This document shows positions 8,496 to 16,261 of a stretch of 44,397 nucleotides of DNA, in pieces (the first letter of the stretch is position 1; each line of letters opens with the position of its first letter). Origin of the DNA: Hoeflea sp. Lineage in GTDB: Bacteria > Pseudomonadota > Alphaproteobacteria > Rhizobiales > Rhizobiaceae. Under the pieces are notes generated by a model. The model searched no databases and was not told the DNA's origin. It was given only the letters and a program-made list of their open reading frames with translations. The stretch covers positions 1 through 44,397 of the forward strand of contig NZ_JACIYP010000040.1 in assembly GCF_014359905.1 (NCBI RefSeq), read 5' to 3'. The position numbers and the translations under genes were made by a program.

Positions 8496-8893
8496 GCTTT
8501 GAAACAACCGCCCAGCAGATCGTCTATTACGCGCTGAACGGAAACTTGTCGGCGCCGGTCTACGATGACGTGGCGGTCCTGCCGGATGGCCAGCCGATGA
8601 GCGGCTTTCCGTATGTGGTGATCGGAAATGATACGCATCGGCCGTTCGACACGGACGACACCGTAGGGTCCAGTTCGACCGTGACTATTCACGTTTGGTC
8701 GAAATATCCGGGCTTCAAGGAATGCAAGTCAATCATGGGCGAAATCTATGACTTGCTCAATCGGGCTTCGCTGACGAAGGCCGGTTTCAACGTGGTCGAT
8801 TGTCTATGGGAATACTCCGACACATCGACCGATCCAGACGGCGAAACGAGGCACGGCGTGACCCGCTACCGCCTCACCATCCAGGAGACTTGA
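8492..8893 (+). CDS. Tail terminator / completion protein (DUF3168)
   Basis: 133 residues. The DUF3168 layout is clear: an N-terminal helix FETTAQQIVYYALNG, the strand FPYVVIGNDTHRPF, VTIHVWSKYPGFKECKSIM, and a final VTRYRLTIQE strand. Caps the tail tube and fixes its end to the head. ATGA overlap with the gene before it; the tube protein follows after 1 nt. Confidence 0.9.
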   Translation: MSFETTAQQIVYYALNGNLSAPVYDDVAVLPDGQPMSGFPYVVIGNDTHRPFDTDDTVGSSSTVTIHVWSKYPGFKECKSIMGEIYDLLNRASLTKAGFNVVDCLWEYSDTSTDPDGETRHGVTRYRLTIQET

Positions 8894-8894
8894 G

Positions 8895-9308
8895 ATGCCT
8901 ACAAGCGGATTTAACGGCCGCAACCTCGTCATTGCATGGGAGACGGTGACTATTGCCGGCGTCCGAAACAAGACGATGAACATCAGCAACGAAATGGTTG
9001 ATATCACCAGCGACGATGACGCGGGCTGGCAGACGTTCCTTGCCGTTCCTGGCAAGCGCGGCGCTACTTGGTCGATTTCCGGGGTCCACTCGGACGAGAC
9101 GCTCCTGGCCGCGATGATGGCCGCGAACGCCTCGATTGCGTCCGGAACCGTTCTCGTCAACCTGCCATCGTCCCTCTCGACGCCTGGCACCATGAGCGGC
9201 GAAGGCGTGATTACGTCGATGGAGCTTACCGGAGAGCATGACGGCGTGTTCGAGTTCACGGTTGAAATCGCTTCGTCCGGCGCGATCACCTACACGGCGA
9301 GCGCGTAA
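8895..9308 (+). CDS. Major tail tube protein
   Basis: 137 residues, Ser/Thr/Gly-rich and beta-rich. Pattern of the TP901-1/gene-transfer-agent tube family: NGRNLVIAWETVTIAGVRNKTMNIS at the start (first part only quoted from the translation), VDITSDDDAGW, and FEFTVEIASSGAITY at the end. It lies between the terminator and the tail chaperones, as expected. AGGAGACTTGAG precedes the ATG. TAATG overlap with the next gene. Confidence 0.9.
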   Translation: MPTSGFNGRNLVIAWETVTIAGVRNKTMNISNEMVDITSDDDAGWQTFLAVPGKRGATWSISGVHSDETLLAAMMAANASIASGTVLVNLPSSLSTPGTMSGEGVITSMELTGEHDGVFEFTVEIASSGAITYTASA

Positions 9309-9685
9309 TGCGGGAAGTCACGGCAACTCTTGGTGGCGAGGAAATCACGCTCGCCGCCACATTCAAGGCGTCCGAGGAAATCGCGGACAGGGTGGCCGAT
9401 CCTCTGGCCATCGCTCGCGAGGCGGCGCTTGAATCCATGTTTGCGCAGGCGCTCCAGGTTTACGAGCCGAAGTTCAAATTCACGGTTCGGAATGTTCCGC
9501 TGTTGCTTCACATCGGCATGAGGGCGGCCGGCGACAAGCGGACGCTTGAACAGGTGCAGGCGCTGACGTTCGACGGCGGCTTCTTCTCGGCGCGCGACAT
9601 CGCGACGGACTACATCGCCGCGATTGTCGGGCCTACGTCCGAGGAAATCACGCCGAGCGAAGGTGATGCCCCCTCGGGGGAGTGA
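9308..9685 (+). CDS. Tail assembly chaperone 1 (GTA-type TAC)
   Basis: 125 residues. Assembly chaperone that coats the tape measure protein before the tube polymerises. Resembles the gene-transfer-agent-like TAC family: an N-terminal beta hairpin VTATLGGEEITLAATF and helical rest with TLEQVQALTFDGGFF. The acidic C-terminus SEEITPSEGDAPSGE ends just before a GGGGGAG run, and the next gene overlaps by 4 nt in the -1 frame. Confidence 0.82.
   Translation: MREVTATLGGEEITLAATFKASEEIADRVADPLAIAREAALESMFAQALQVYEPKFKFTVRNVPLLLHIGMRAAGDKRTLEQVQALTFDGGFFSARDIATDYIAAIVGPTSEEITPSEGDAPSGE
9676..9682 (+). promoter_or_regulatory. G-run at chaperone gene overlap, possible slip site
   Basis: GGGGGAG directly precedes the stop of the first chaperone. 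A one-base back-slip on GGG would enter the second chaperone frame without meeting a stop, like the G/GT products of lambda. It is not a canonical heptamer, since GAG to GGA re-pairing is poor, and re-initiation at GTG 9682 explains the overlap equally well. Confidence 0.25.
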
Positions 9686-9900
9686 CGTGGGCCGCCTTCA
9701 TCAAGTCGGCTTATAAGGCGGCCCGGTCCTGGGAAATGCAGCCGAGCGAGTTCTGGAACATGTCGCCGCGTGAATGGTGGTGGGAGTTTGACCAGCGGTT
9801 GAGCGATCATCGGAAGATGACGAATGCGGCCGGTGGATTGTCCGAGGCCGATTGGGTAGCGGCGCGGCGGAAACACAAGGAGCGGATGAGAAATGGCTGA
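9682..9900 (+). CDS. Tail assembly chaperone 2 (small TAC)
   Basis: 72 residues. Matches the short second chaperone seen before tape measure genes in alphaproteobacterial phages and GTAs: MTWAAFIKSAYKAARSW, then MSPREWWWEFDQRL, and a basic tail. GTG start overlapping the previous stop (GTGA). The end overlaps the tape measure start by 8 nt. Confidence 0.75.
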   Translation: MTWAAFIKSAYKAARSWEMQPSEFWNMSPREWWWEFDQRLSDHRKMTNAAGGLSEADWVAARRKHKERMRNG

Positions 9901-11866
9901 ACTTGCCGCCCTTAACGTCAGGATTACCGGCGATGCGTCCGGCATCAAGGCGGCCGCCAATACCGCGACGAAATCGGTTCAGAATTTCAGCAAGTCGGCG
10001 GAATCGTCGTCCAAGGTTTTCGAACGGGCCTTCGCGCAGAATGAGCGGTCGGTTGATCGCCTGCGGAGGTCCATCGACCCGCTCTATGCGTCTTCGAAGC
10101 GATACGAGACTGCCGTCAACACGCTGGACAAGGCGCTCAAGGCCGGAAGCATCACGCAGGCGACCCATACGAAGCTGTTGAGCCAAGCGGGCGCGGCGTA
10201 TCTGACGGCTGGTGGGCAGGCGGCGAAGGCTGCGACACAGACCGCCCAAATGTCCGGTGCGTTCGGGCTTCTCGGCGGTATGTCGAGATCGACCGGCGCG
10301 AAGATGCAACAGGTCGGGTATCAACTCCAGGACGTTGCGATCCAGTTGCAGGCCGGGACGCGGGCCAGCGTCGTGTTTGCCCAGCAGGGTTCTCAGGTGG
10401 CTTCGGTGTTCGGCCCGGTCGGCGCGATCATCGGCACCTTGGCGGCGGTGGGTATTCCGCTTCTGGCGGTCGCATTCTCGAATGCGACGGAAAAGACGAG
10501 ATCGTTTGACGATGCGGTGTCCGATCTGGAGGGCAGCATCACCAGACTACAGGATGCTGCGGCGGCCTATTCCTCGAAGGGCATTCAGGGGATGGTCGAA
10601 AAATACAGCGAGTTGAACGCCGAGATTCTGCGGTCAATCGAACTTGAGCGGATGGCTGCCACCAAACGCGCCGCCCTAGACGCGGCCGAGACAATCCGCG
10701 CGTTCGCTGCGGAAATCGGCTCGGCGGCGACGATGACGGCCAACCTCGCTCGCGAGTTCGACATCACGCGCGAGCGCGCGGCCGACCTCGGGTCCGCCAT
10801 CGGTCGGGCCGTCAACGCCAAGAATTACGACGACCAGATTTTAGCGCTGACGGTTGTCAGGGATCAGATCCTTGAAATAACCGGCGGCGTCAAGAACATG
10901 ACCGAAGCGCAGTTTGCGCACTTCGATCAGCTAACGCGGGCGATTGACGCGCTTCGCCAACTCAAGGCAGAGGAACCGGGCGCGGGATGGCTTGCCGCTG
11001 GCATCTCCGCCGCGCAAACCCTCGGCGATAAGCTATGGGATGCGGCTGCGGCGGCCGCCAAGGTTCGGCAGGAGCAGGACGCTGCAGCCAAGGGCAAGCT
11101 GGTCTATTCCGGCCGTGGGGCCGACCCGAGGCAGTTCACCGAGGGCGGCCCGAATAGCTTTGGCGGTTCGATTTACGGTTCCGGCGCAACTGGCGGCGCC
11201 CGTGGAGGTGGCGGCGGCGGTGGTGGAACAAACCCCATCGTCTCGCAACTGGAAAGCCTGCGGCAATCCCTGATGACGCAGGAAGATGCACAGATCGCTT
11301 CTTACACGCGCCAACAGGAGACGCTGACCGCCGCGCTCGAACAGCGCCTGATCACGCAACAGGAATACCAGGCGCTGATGGAGCAGGCGCAGCAGATGCA
11401 TGCCGACAGGCTCGCGAGCATCGACGCTTACCGCTACGGCAGCGGTTTGGAGAAGGCCGGCGCATTCTTCGGCGACATGGCGTCCGCGTTGCAGGGCGGA
11501 AACGAAAAGATGCTCGCCATTAGCAAGAAGTTCGCTGCGGCTCAGGCGCTGATCAATGCTTGGCTGGCGTATACGCAGACTATCGCGGATCCGTCCCTTC
11601 CGTTCTTCGCCAAGTTTGCGGCTGCGGCAAAGGTGCTCGCGGCTGGCATGGGCGCGGTCAGCGCCATCAAGGGCGCAAGCACGGGCGGCGGCGCCTCATC
11701 GGCTTCCGGCGTGGCGAACGCGAACGCGGCACCAGCCCCGCTTGATGTCAGGCTGAACGGCGTTAACCCGAGTTCGCTCTATTCAGGTGCGGACATCGGT
11801 TCCCTTCTCGACCGTCTCGGCGAGGAAGCCGGTGACCGTGGTTACAGATTGATGATATCCAGATGA
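9893..11866 (+). CDS. Tape measure protein
   Basis: 657 residues. Sets tail length and probably helps DNA cross the host envelope. The first 220 residues are helical and Ala/Ser/Lys-rich (GDASGIKAAANTATKSVQNF). A hydrophobic stretch follows (VFGPVGAIIGTLAAVGIPLL, about 180-200), then a long coiled coil, a Gly-rich hinge (about 440-447) and a second hydrophobic region near 540-600. At about 1.5 angstrom per residue the tail would be near 100 nm. Overlaps the neighbours by 8 and 4 nt. Confidence 0.9.
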   Translation: MAELAALNVRITGDASGIKAAANTATKSVQNFSKSAESSSKVFERAFAQNERSVDRLRRSIDPLYASSKRYETAVNTLDKALKAGSITQATHTKLLSQAGAAYLTAGGQAAKAATQTAQMSGAFGLLGGMSRSTGAKMQQVGYQLQDVAIQLQAGTRASVVFAQQGSQVASVFGPVGAIIGTLAAVGIPLLAVAFSNATEKTRSFDDAVSDLEGSITRLQDAAAAYSSKGIQGMVEKYSELNAEILRSIELERMAATKRAALDAAETIRAFAAEIGSAATMTANLAREFDITRERAADLGSAIGRAVNAKNYDDQILALTVVRDQILEITGGVKNMTEAQFAHFDQLTRAIDALRQLKAEEPGAGWLAAGISAAQTLGDKLWDAAAAAAKVRQEQDAAAKGKLVYSGRGADPRQFTEGGPNSFGGSIYGSGATGGARGGGGGGGGTNPIVSQLESLRQSLMTQEDAQIASYTRQQETLTAALEQRLITQQEYQALMEQAQQMHADRLASIDAYRYGSGLEKAGAFFGDMASALQGGNEKMLAISKKFAAAQALINAWLAYTQTIADPSLPFFAKFAAAAKVLAAGMGAVSAIKGASTGGGASSASGVANANAAPAPLDVRLNGVNPSSLYSGADIGSLLDRLGEEAGDRGYRLMISR

Positions 11867-13266
11867 CTCTATATATCTCCCCGGCTCTGGCGGCACTCAT
11901 GAGTGCCGCTGGGACAGAAAACACCCCACTGATAGCGTGGAACAACTTTGCGGCCGATGCTACAATGTCTACCTTGTTAGGCACCAGCGCGGCTGGATTC
12001 CCGGCGTCAAATGCCGCGACCGGATCGACGTATGACGAATGGAAGGGTATTCCTACTGACGACAGGGTGGCTCTGCGCGCACAACTCACGGAATCGAAAA
12101 CGGTGACGATGGTTGCCATCGCCGCGCATAATGCGGCGGACATTGGAGCCGGGGTTGTCGCCCAACGCGCCGGGTTCTCGCGGACCAACGAGATTCCACG
12201 AAGCCAGGACTTTTCAACCGGCTGGTTTACCGCGAACGTGGCCTTGACTTCAGCGGCCACCACCGGCCCGGACGGAACCATGTCTGCCGGACTGATCGTC
12301 GAGAATACAGCGGTTGGGGTTGCAAGATATGTGACGAATACGAGCGCTGTCAACTTCACCGCTGGAACAGCTTACAGTGTTTCCTGCTACGTGAAGCGGG
12401 CAACTGGCATCAGGCACTTCGCGCTTACGCTACCGTCTGCCGCGTTCGCTGGCTCTCCAGCAGCCGCGTTCAACCTGGACACTGGTGTTGCCACAATATC
12501 CACGGCAGGCACCAACACGAGCGCAGGGATAACAGATGCTGGTGCCGGGTGGTTACGGTGTGCGATCAAGTCGGATGCAACCGCCACAGCCTCAAGCCCT
12601 GATGCAATATTTCGCATGGTTTCGTCACCGACAAACGGCAAGGATTTTTATACCGGAGACGGAGCGTCAGGACTCTATATCTGGGGCGCGCAGATAGAAT
12701 CCGGTGGCGTGACGAGCTACATATACACAACTACAGCGCCGGCATCATCTAGCTACCATGATCTCGGACAGTGGGTTGTCCCATCGACGCCAGCACCAAT
12801 AGCGTGGTATTCGACCGCTTCCACGCTACAGTTTTGCAGGGTGCTGTTTCACAACGTGTCTCCAAGCGTCAACCCTACTGTCGGCGTGTTTTTCTGCGGT
12901 GATCCGATGGTGATGGACCGGCCTTTCTACCAGGGCTTTGCTCCGATCCTGACGCCGACAGAGGTCGAGTTGCAGTCCAACGTATCGGCTGGCGGACACC
13001 TTCTTGGATCAAGCGTCGTGAAGCGCGGGTCGCGTATCGCCATGCAGTTCAACAACCTGTCAGATACGTTTGTCCGGGGAGATGATTTCAAAGGGTTCAT
13101 GGCGCACTTCAACGATGGTGGTGGTGCGTTCGCGGCATGGCGGCCAACGAAATACGCGGACGACCTGCACTATTTCTGGCGCGACGGCCAGCCAGTCCAG
13201 CCAACCAACAGCGGCCCGCGCGCCCTGATGAGCGCGGCGATTGAAGGCAGGGTCTACGAGGGATGA
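11863..13266 (+). CDS. Distal tail-like protein with inserted beta-sandwich domain
   Basis: 467 residues. The outer parts (residues 1-110 and about 300-467) look like the first protein after the tape measure that starts the tail tip (IAWNNFAADATMSTLLG; DTFVRGDDFKGFMAHFNDGGG; AAWRPTKYADDLHYFW). The middle (about 115-300) is a separate Thr/Ala/Ser-rich jelly-roll-like module: TNEIPRSQDFSTGWF, then YSVSCYVKRATG, and FYTGDGASGLYIWGAQIE, a pattern frequent in phage carbohydrate-binding fibre domains. Overlaps tape measure and hub genes by 4 nt each. Confidence 0.7.
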   Translation: MTLYISPALAALMSAAGTENTPLIAWNNFAADATMSTLLGTSAAGFPASNAATGSTYDEWKGIPTDDRVALRAQLTESKTVTMVAIAAHNAADIGAGVVAQRAGFSRTNEIPRSQDFSTGWFTANVALTSAATTGPDGTMSAGLIVENTAVGVARYVTNTSAVNFTAGTAYSVSCYVKRATGIRHFALTLPSAAFAGSPAAAFNLDTGVATISTAGTNTSAGITDAGAGWLRCAIKSDATATASSPDAIFRMVSSPTNGKDFYTGDGASGLYIWGAQIESGGVTSYIYTTTAPASSSYHDLGQWVVPSTPAPIAWYSTASTLQFCRVLFHNVSPSVNPTVGVFFCGDPMVMDRPFYQGFAPILTPTEVELQSNVSAGGHLLGSSVVKRGSRIAMQFNNLSDTFVRGDDFKGFMAHFNDGGGAFAAWRPTKYADDLHYFWRDGQPVQPTNSGPRALMSAAIEGRVYEG

Positions 13267-15038
13267 CACTTTCGCGCAAGCCATTGCAGATTGTGGAAAT
13301 CGACCTGCCACGCTGCACCAGGACCTACGCGACGGCCCCGTGCACTGCGGCGCTAGGGACGACCGGGGACCACAAGTGCTACAACTCGATAGCGACATGT
13401 CAAGATGTCCCTAACTTCCTCTCCGCCAATCTGACGCTGCGGTTCAGCAAGAACCAGAGTGGGTTGCCGAGGGGGCAGGCGATCTATCCAGCGCTGAGCA
13501 ACGTCACGACGCGGGCCGGGCGCGTGAACCTTTCGGGGATAGACCCGAAGCGTTCGCCGCTCGGCCAGCGGGCGCGCATCACGGTCACGCTGCAAGACTT
13601 CACCGACGCGGAAGCCTACATCGACAAATATCAGGCTGAGCGGATTTCCGGCGCCGCGCAATCGTCCGGGATCGGGTATAGGCCGAAGGACAGAGGGACG
13701 TTCTTCGCGAAGCTGAAAAAGCGGTGGCCCTACTATCTCGGCAAGCCTCTCAGGGTTCTGGAGGGTTACGAGGGTGATGCGTTAGCGTCCATGCGGACCA
13801 GGAGCTACGTCATCACTGAGTGGAGTGGACCGAACGCGGCCGGGAAGGTGACGATTACGGCCAAGGACGTTCTTGACCTAGCCGACAACAACAAGGCTCA
13901 GGCGCCGGTCGCATCGCGTGGCAAGCTGCTGGCGGACATTTCGGCTTCCGCGACCACATTGACGCTGACGCCAAGCGGCATCGGGTCGGAGTATTCCGCC
14001 AGTGGGTATGTTGCCATTGGACGCGAGGTCATGGCGTTCACCCGGTCGAGCGACACGCTGACGGTCACGCGCGCGCAGTTCGACACCACGGCTTCGGCGC
14101 ATTCAACGAGCGATGTGGTTCAGGAATGCCTTATCTATACCAAGCAGAGAGCCGACGTAATTATCGCGGACCTGCTTACGACATATGCCGGTATTGATCC
14201 TGCATTTATCGACACGGCCGCATGGTTTGCGGAGTCTGAAAGATGGCTTGGCGGTATCGTGTTCGGCGCCATCATCACCAAGCCAGAGGGCGTTGCCGGA
14301 TTGATCGGCGAGATATGCCAGCACGGTATCATGGTGTGGTGGGATGAGGTCGCGCAGGAGATCAGGTTCAAACTCAATCGTCCGCTCGATCTCGATGAGG
14401 TGTTTCTGCAGGTAACGGACGACAGGAATATCATAGAAGGCACGGCCGACATCGAGGATGCCGTTGATGAGAGGGCGAGCCAGGTTCACTTCTGGCATGG
14501 GATAATTGACCCTACCGGATCGGTAACAGACGGATCGAACTTCAAGAAGCTCGTGATTGGGTCGGACCTCACGCTTGAGGGAGACGACTTTTACGGCGAA
14601 AGCCGCATCAAGGAAATCTTTTCCCGCTGGTTCGGGACGAGCGGAGACGACGCCACCGCGAGCGTGATCGTTGACCGCCTGATCGCACGATACAAGTTCG
14701 TGCCAGAGAACTTCACCTGCGACCTTGACGCCAAGGATTTGTCTGGCGTTGGAATGACATCGCTTGTAGAGGTTTCGACGCGGCTTCTAACGGACGATAC
14801 GGGAATTATCGAGCCTCGCCAGATGCAGGTTCTTTTTCGCGAAGAAACGCAGCCCGGATCGAGGTTCAGGATAGAGGCGCAGACATTCCCGCAGTCGGCG
14901 AGATTTGGATATATCATGGCAGATTCCTCCAATGATTACTCGTCAGCAACAGCGAGCGAAATTTCCAGAGGATGCTATATCGCAAACGAGAGCACTCTGG
15001 TATTCTCCGATGGAACTGGCCCGTATCTGATATTCTGA
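13263..15038 (+). CDS. Tail tip hub protein with N-terminal four-Cys motif
   Basis: 591 residues. A large tail-tip protein, second after the tape measure, most likely the central hub or baseplate protein. The N-terminal 50 residues carry Cys18, Cys27, Cys39 and Cys46 (C-X8-C-X11-C-X6-C), a pattern suited to zinc or an iron-sulfur cluster as known for lambda gpL. The middle contains a beta-rich module SASATTLTLTPSG and GREVMAFTRSSDTLTVTRAQFDTT (first 20 residues or fewer quoted), a Thr-rich strand repeat common in baseplates. A receptor-interacting role is inferred from position only. Confidence 0.75.
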   Translation: MTLSRKPLQIVEIDLPRCTRTYATAPCTAALGTTGDHKCYNSIATCQDVPNFLSANLTLRFSKNQSGLPRGQAIYPALSNVTTRAGRVNLSGIDPKRSPLGQRARITVTLQDFTDAEAYIDKYQAERISGAAQSSGIGYRPKDRGTFFAKLKKRWPYYLGKPLRVLEGYEGDALASMRTRSYVITEWSGPNAAGKVTITAKDVLDLADNNKAQAPVASRGKLLADISASATTLTLTPSGIGSEYSASGYVAIGREVMAFTRSSDTLTVTRAQFDTTASAHSTSDVVQECLIYTKQRADVIIADLLTTYAGIDPAFIDTAAWFAESERWLGGIVFGAIITKPEGVAGLIGEICQHGIMVWWDEVAQEIRFKLNRPLDLDEVFLQVTDDRNIIEGTADIEDAVDERASQVHFWHGIIDPTGSVTDGSNFKKLVIGSDLTLEGDDFYGESRIKEIFSRWFGTSGDDATASVIVDRLIARYKFVPENFTCDLDAKDLSGVGMTSLVEVSTRLLTDDTGIIEPRQMQVLFREETQPGSRFRIEAQTFPQSARFGYIMADSSNDYSSATASEISRGCYIANESTLVFSDGTGPYLIF

Positions 15039-15045
15039 GGACAAT

Positions 15046-15417
15046 ATGACCACATATACGGCAATCACCGATACCGAGACTGGCTTTGAAAAGCCCGTAA
15101 CAATCTCGCTCATCCGACGGCTGCGGGATAATCCCCTGGCCATTCAGCAGGGCGACGCCACGGCGCCTTCTATCTACACCGGGATCGCTGCCAAGCACAC
15201 AGTTGGCGGAGTTGGAACTTATGCGATCTTGACTGTGGTCGCTAGCGCAACGGCCGTAGTCACCGGTTCTTCATACGCGGGTAGCAATCTCGCGTATACC
15301 ACCACAGATACGACAACGGGGGCGACCACATCACAGACACCATCTGGAACATGGCGCGCGCTCGCGGATGGATCTCTTTCCGGTAACATCAGCGCACTAT
15401 TCATAAGGATAGCCTGA
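15046..15417 (+). CDS. Small fibre-region protein, unknown
   Basis: 123 residues, not recognised. Begins MTTYTAITDTETGFEKPVT and ends GSLSGNISALFIRIA. Thr/Ala/Ser-rich and beta-prone, with a central hydrophobic stretch YAILTVVASATAVVTG. Many siphovirus genomes carry a similar small protein after the hub gene, where it may be a virion tip or fibre-joining component. AGGACAATATG gives the ribosome site. Confidence 0.7.
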   Translation: MTTYTAITDTETGFEKPVTISLIRRLRDNPLAIQQGDATAPSIYTGIAAKHTVGGVGTYAILTVVASATAVVTGSSYAGSNLAYTTTDTTTGATTSQTPSGTWRALADGSLSGNISALFIRIA

Positions 15418-15783
15418 ATGCAAATCTACAATCCCAAATACACCGCAGACGGCTCTATCGACTGCGAGATTGACCATCCTCGCCTTGGCCGCATCCCGTT
15501 CACGGCGCGGCAGGACGATCAGGAGCTTGTCGGTGCATTGGTATATGCAGAGGCTGCAAAACTGAAACCGACGCCATACGTCAAGCCAGTCCCGACGAAA
15601 GCACAGATTGATCTCGGGCTTGACGAGATGGCAGATACGCTTGTCACTGGAAGCATGAAGGACAGGGCTATCGGCCTTCTCTTTGCTGATCTGTGGGCGG
15701 TAGCAAACCCTGCGGACAAGAACCCGCTGCAATCCGTGCGCGACAGGTTTCGCGCACACCTCGCAACAATCTACAACGGCTGA
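15418..15783 (+). CDS. Small tail-region protein, possible fibre chaperone
   Basis: 121 residues, not recognised. Starts MQIYNPKYTADGSIDCEIDHP and is mixed alpha/beta with LGRIPFTARQDDQE and a helical C-terminal half (GLLFADLWAVANPADKNPL). Size and place among fibre genes recall tail-fibre assembly proteins that contain similar IDCEIDHP and PFTA segments. The start is directly after the previous stop (TGAATG). Confidence 0.65.
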   Translation: MQIYNPKYTADGSIDCEIDHPRLGRIPFTARQDDQELVGALVYAEAAKLKPTPYVKPVPTKAQIDLGLDEMADTLVTGSMKDRAIGLLFADLWAVANPADKNPLQSVRDRFRAHLATIYNG

Positions 15784-15798
15784 TAGAAGGATACTGAA

Positions 15799-16260
15799 AT
15801 GGCTGCTGGAAATTGGGTCGTATATGGCCCGGCACTTGAGGCGATCAACAAGGCAACGCTCGATCTCGATAGCGGAACCTATCGCATGGTGCTCGTAACG
15901 TCCGCCTACACGCCAAACCAAAGCACACATGCCGCATGGTCGTCTATCTCGGCCAGTGAAGTGGCTTCCGGCGGCGGGTATGCGACGCATGGCAAGCTTC
16001 TGACGTGCACTGTGTCGCGCTCGGCAAATGTTGTAACGTTCGACTGCGACGACCAGTCGTGGGCTGCATCGACGATTACCGCCAAGTATGCTGTCATTGT
16101 CAATGACGCGAACGCTGATGGGGCGCTTGCCGCCGGAGATGTTCCGCTTGCATATGTCGATCTCGATACTGGCGGCGGGTCGCTGTCGTCTACTGCGGCC
16201 GCATTTTCCGTAGGGATTAATGCGTCTGGCGTGTTCACAGTGACGGCCGCTACTTCGTAA
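15799..16260 (+). CDS. Beta-rich virion-like protein, unknown
   Basis: 153 residues. Starts MAAGNWVVYGPALEAINK, followed by YRMVLVTSAYTPNQSTH and YAVIVNDANADGALAAGD. The small all-beta fold with Ala/Gly/Ser-rich turns is common in phage fibre or decoration proteins, and related genes often precede repetitive fibres. No enzymatic motif. Ribosome site AAGGATACTGAAATG. Confidence 0.65.
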   Translation: MAAGNWVVYGPALEAINKATLDLDSGTYRMVLVTSAYTPNQSTHAAWSSISASEVASGGGYATHGKLLTCTVSRSANVVTFDCDDQSWAASTITAKYAVIVNDANADGALAAGDVPLAYVDLDTGGGSLSSTAAAFSVGINASGVFTVTAATS

Positions 16261-16261
16261 G

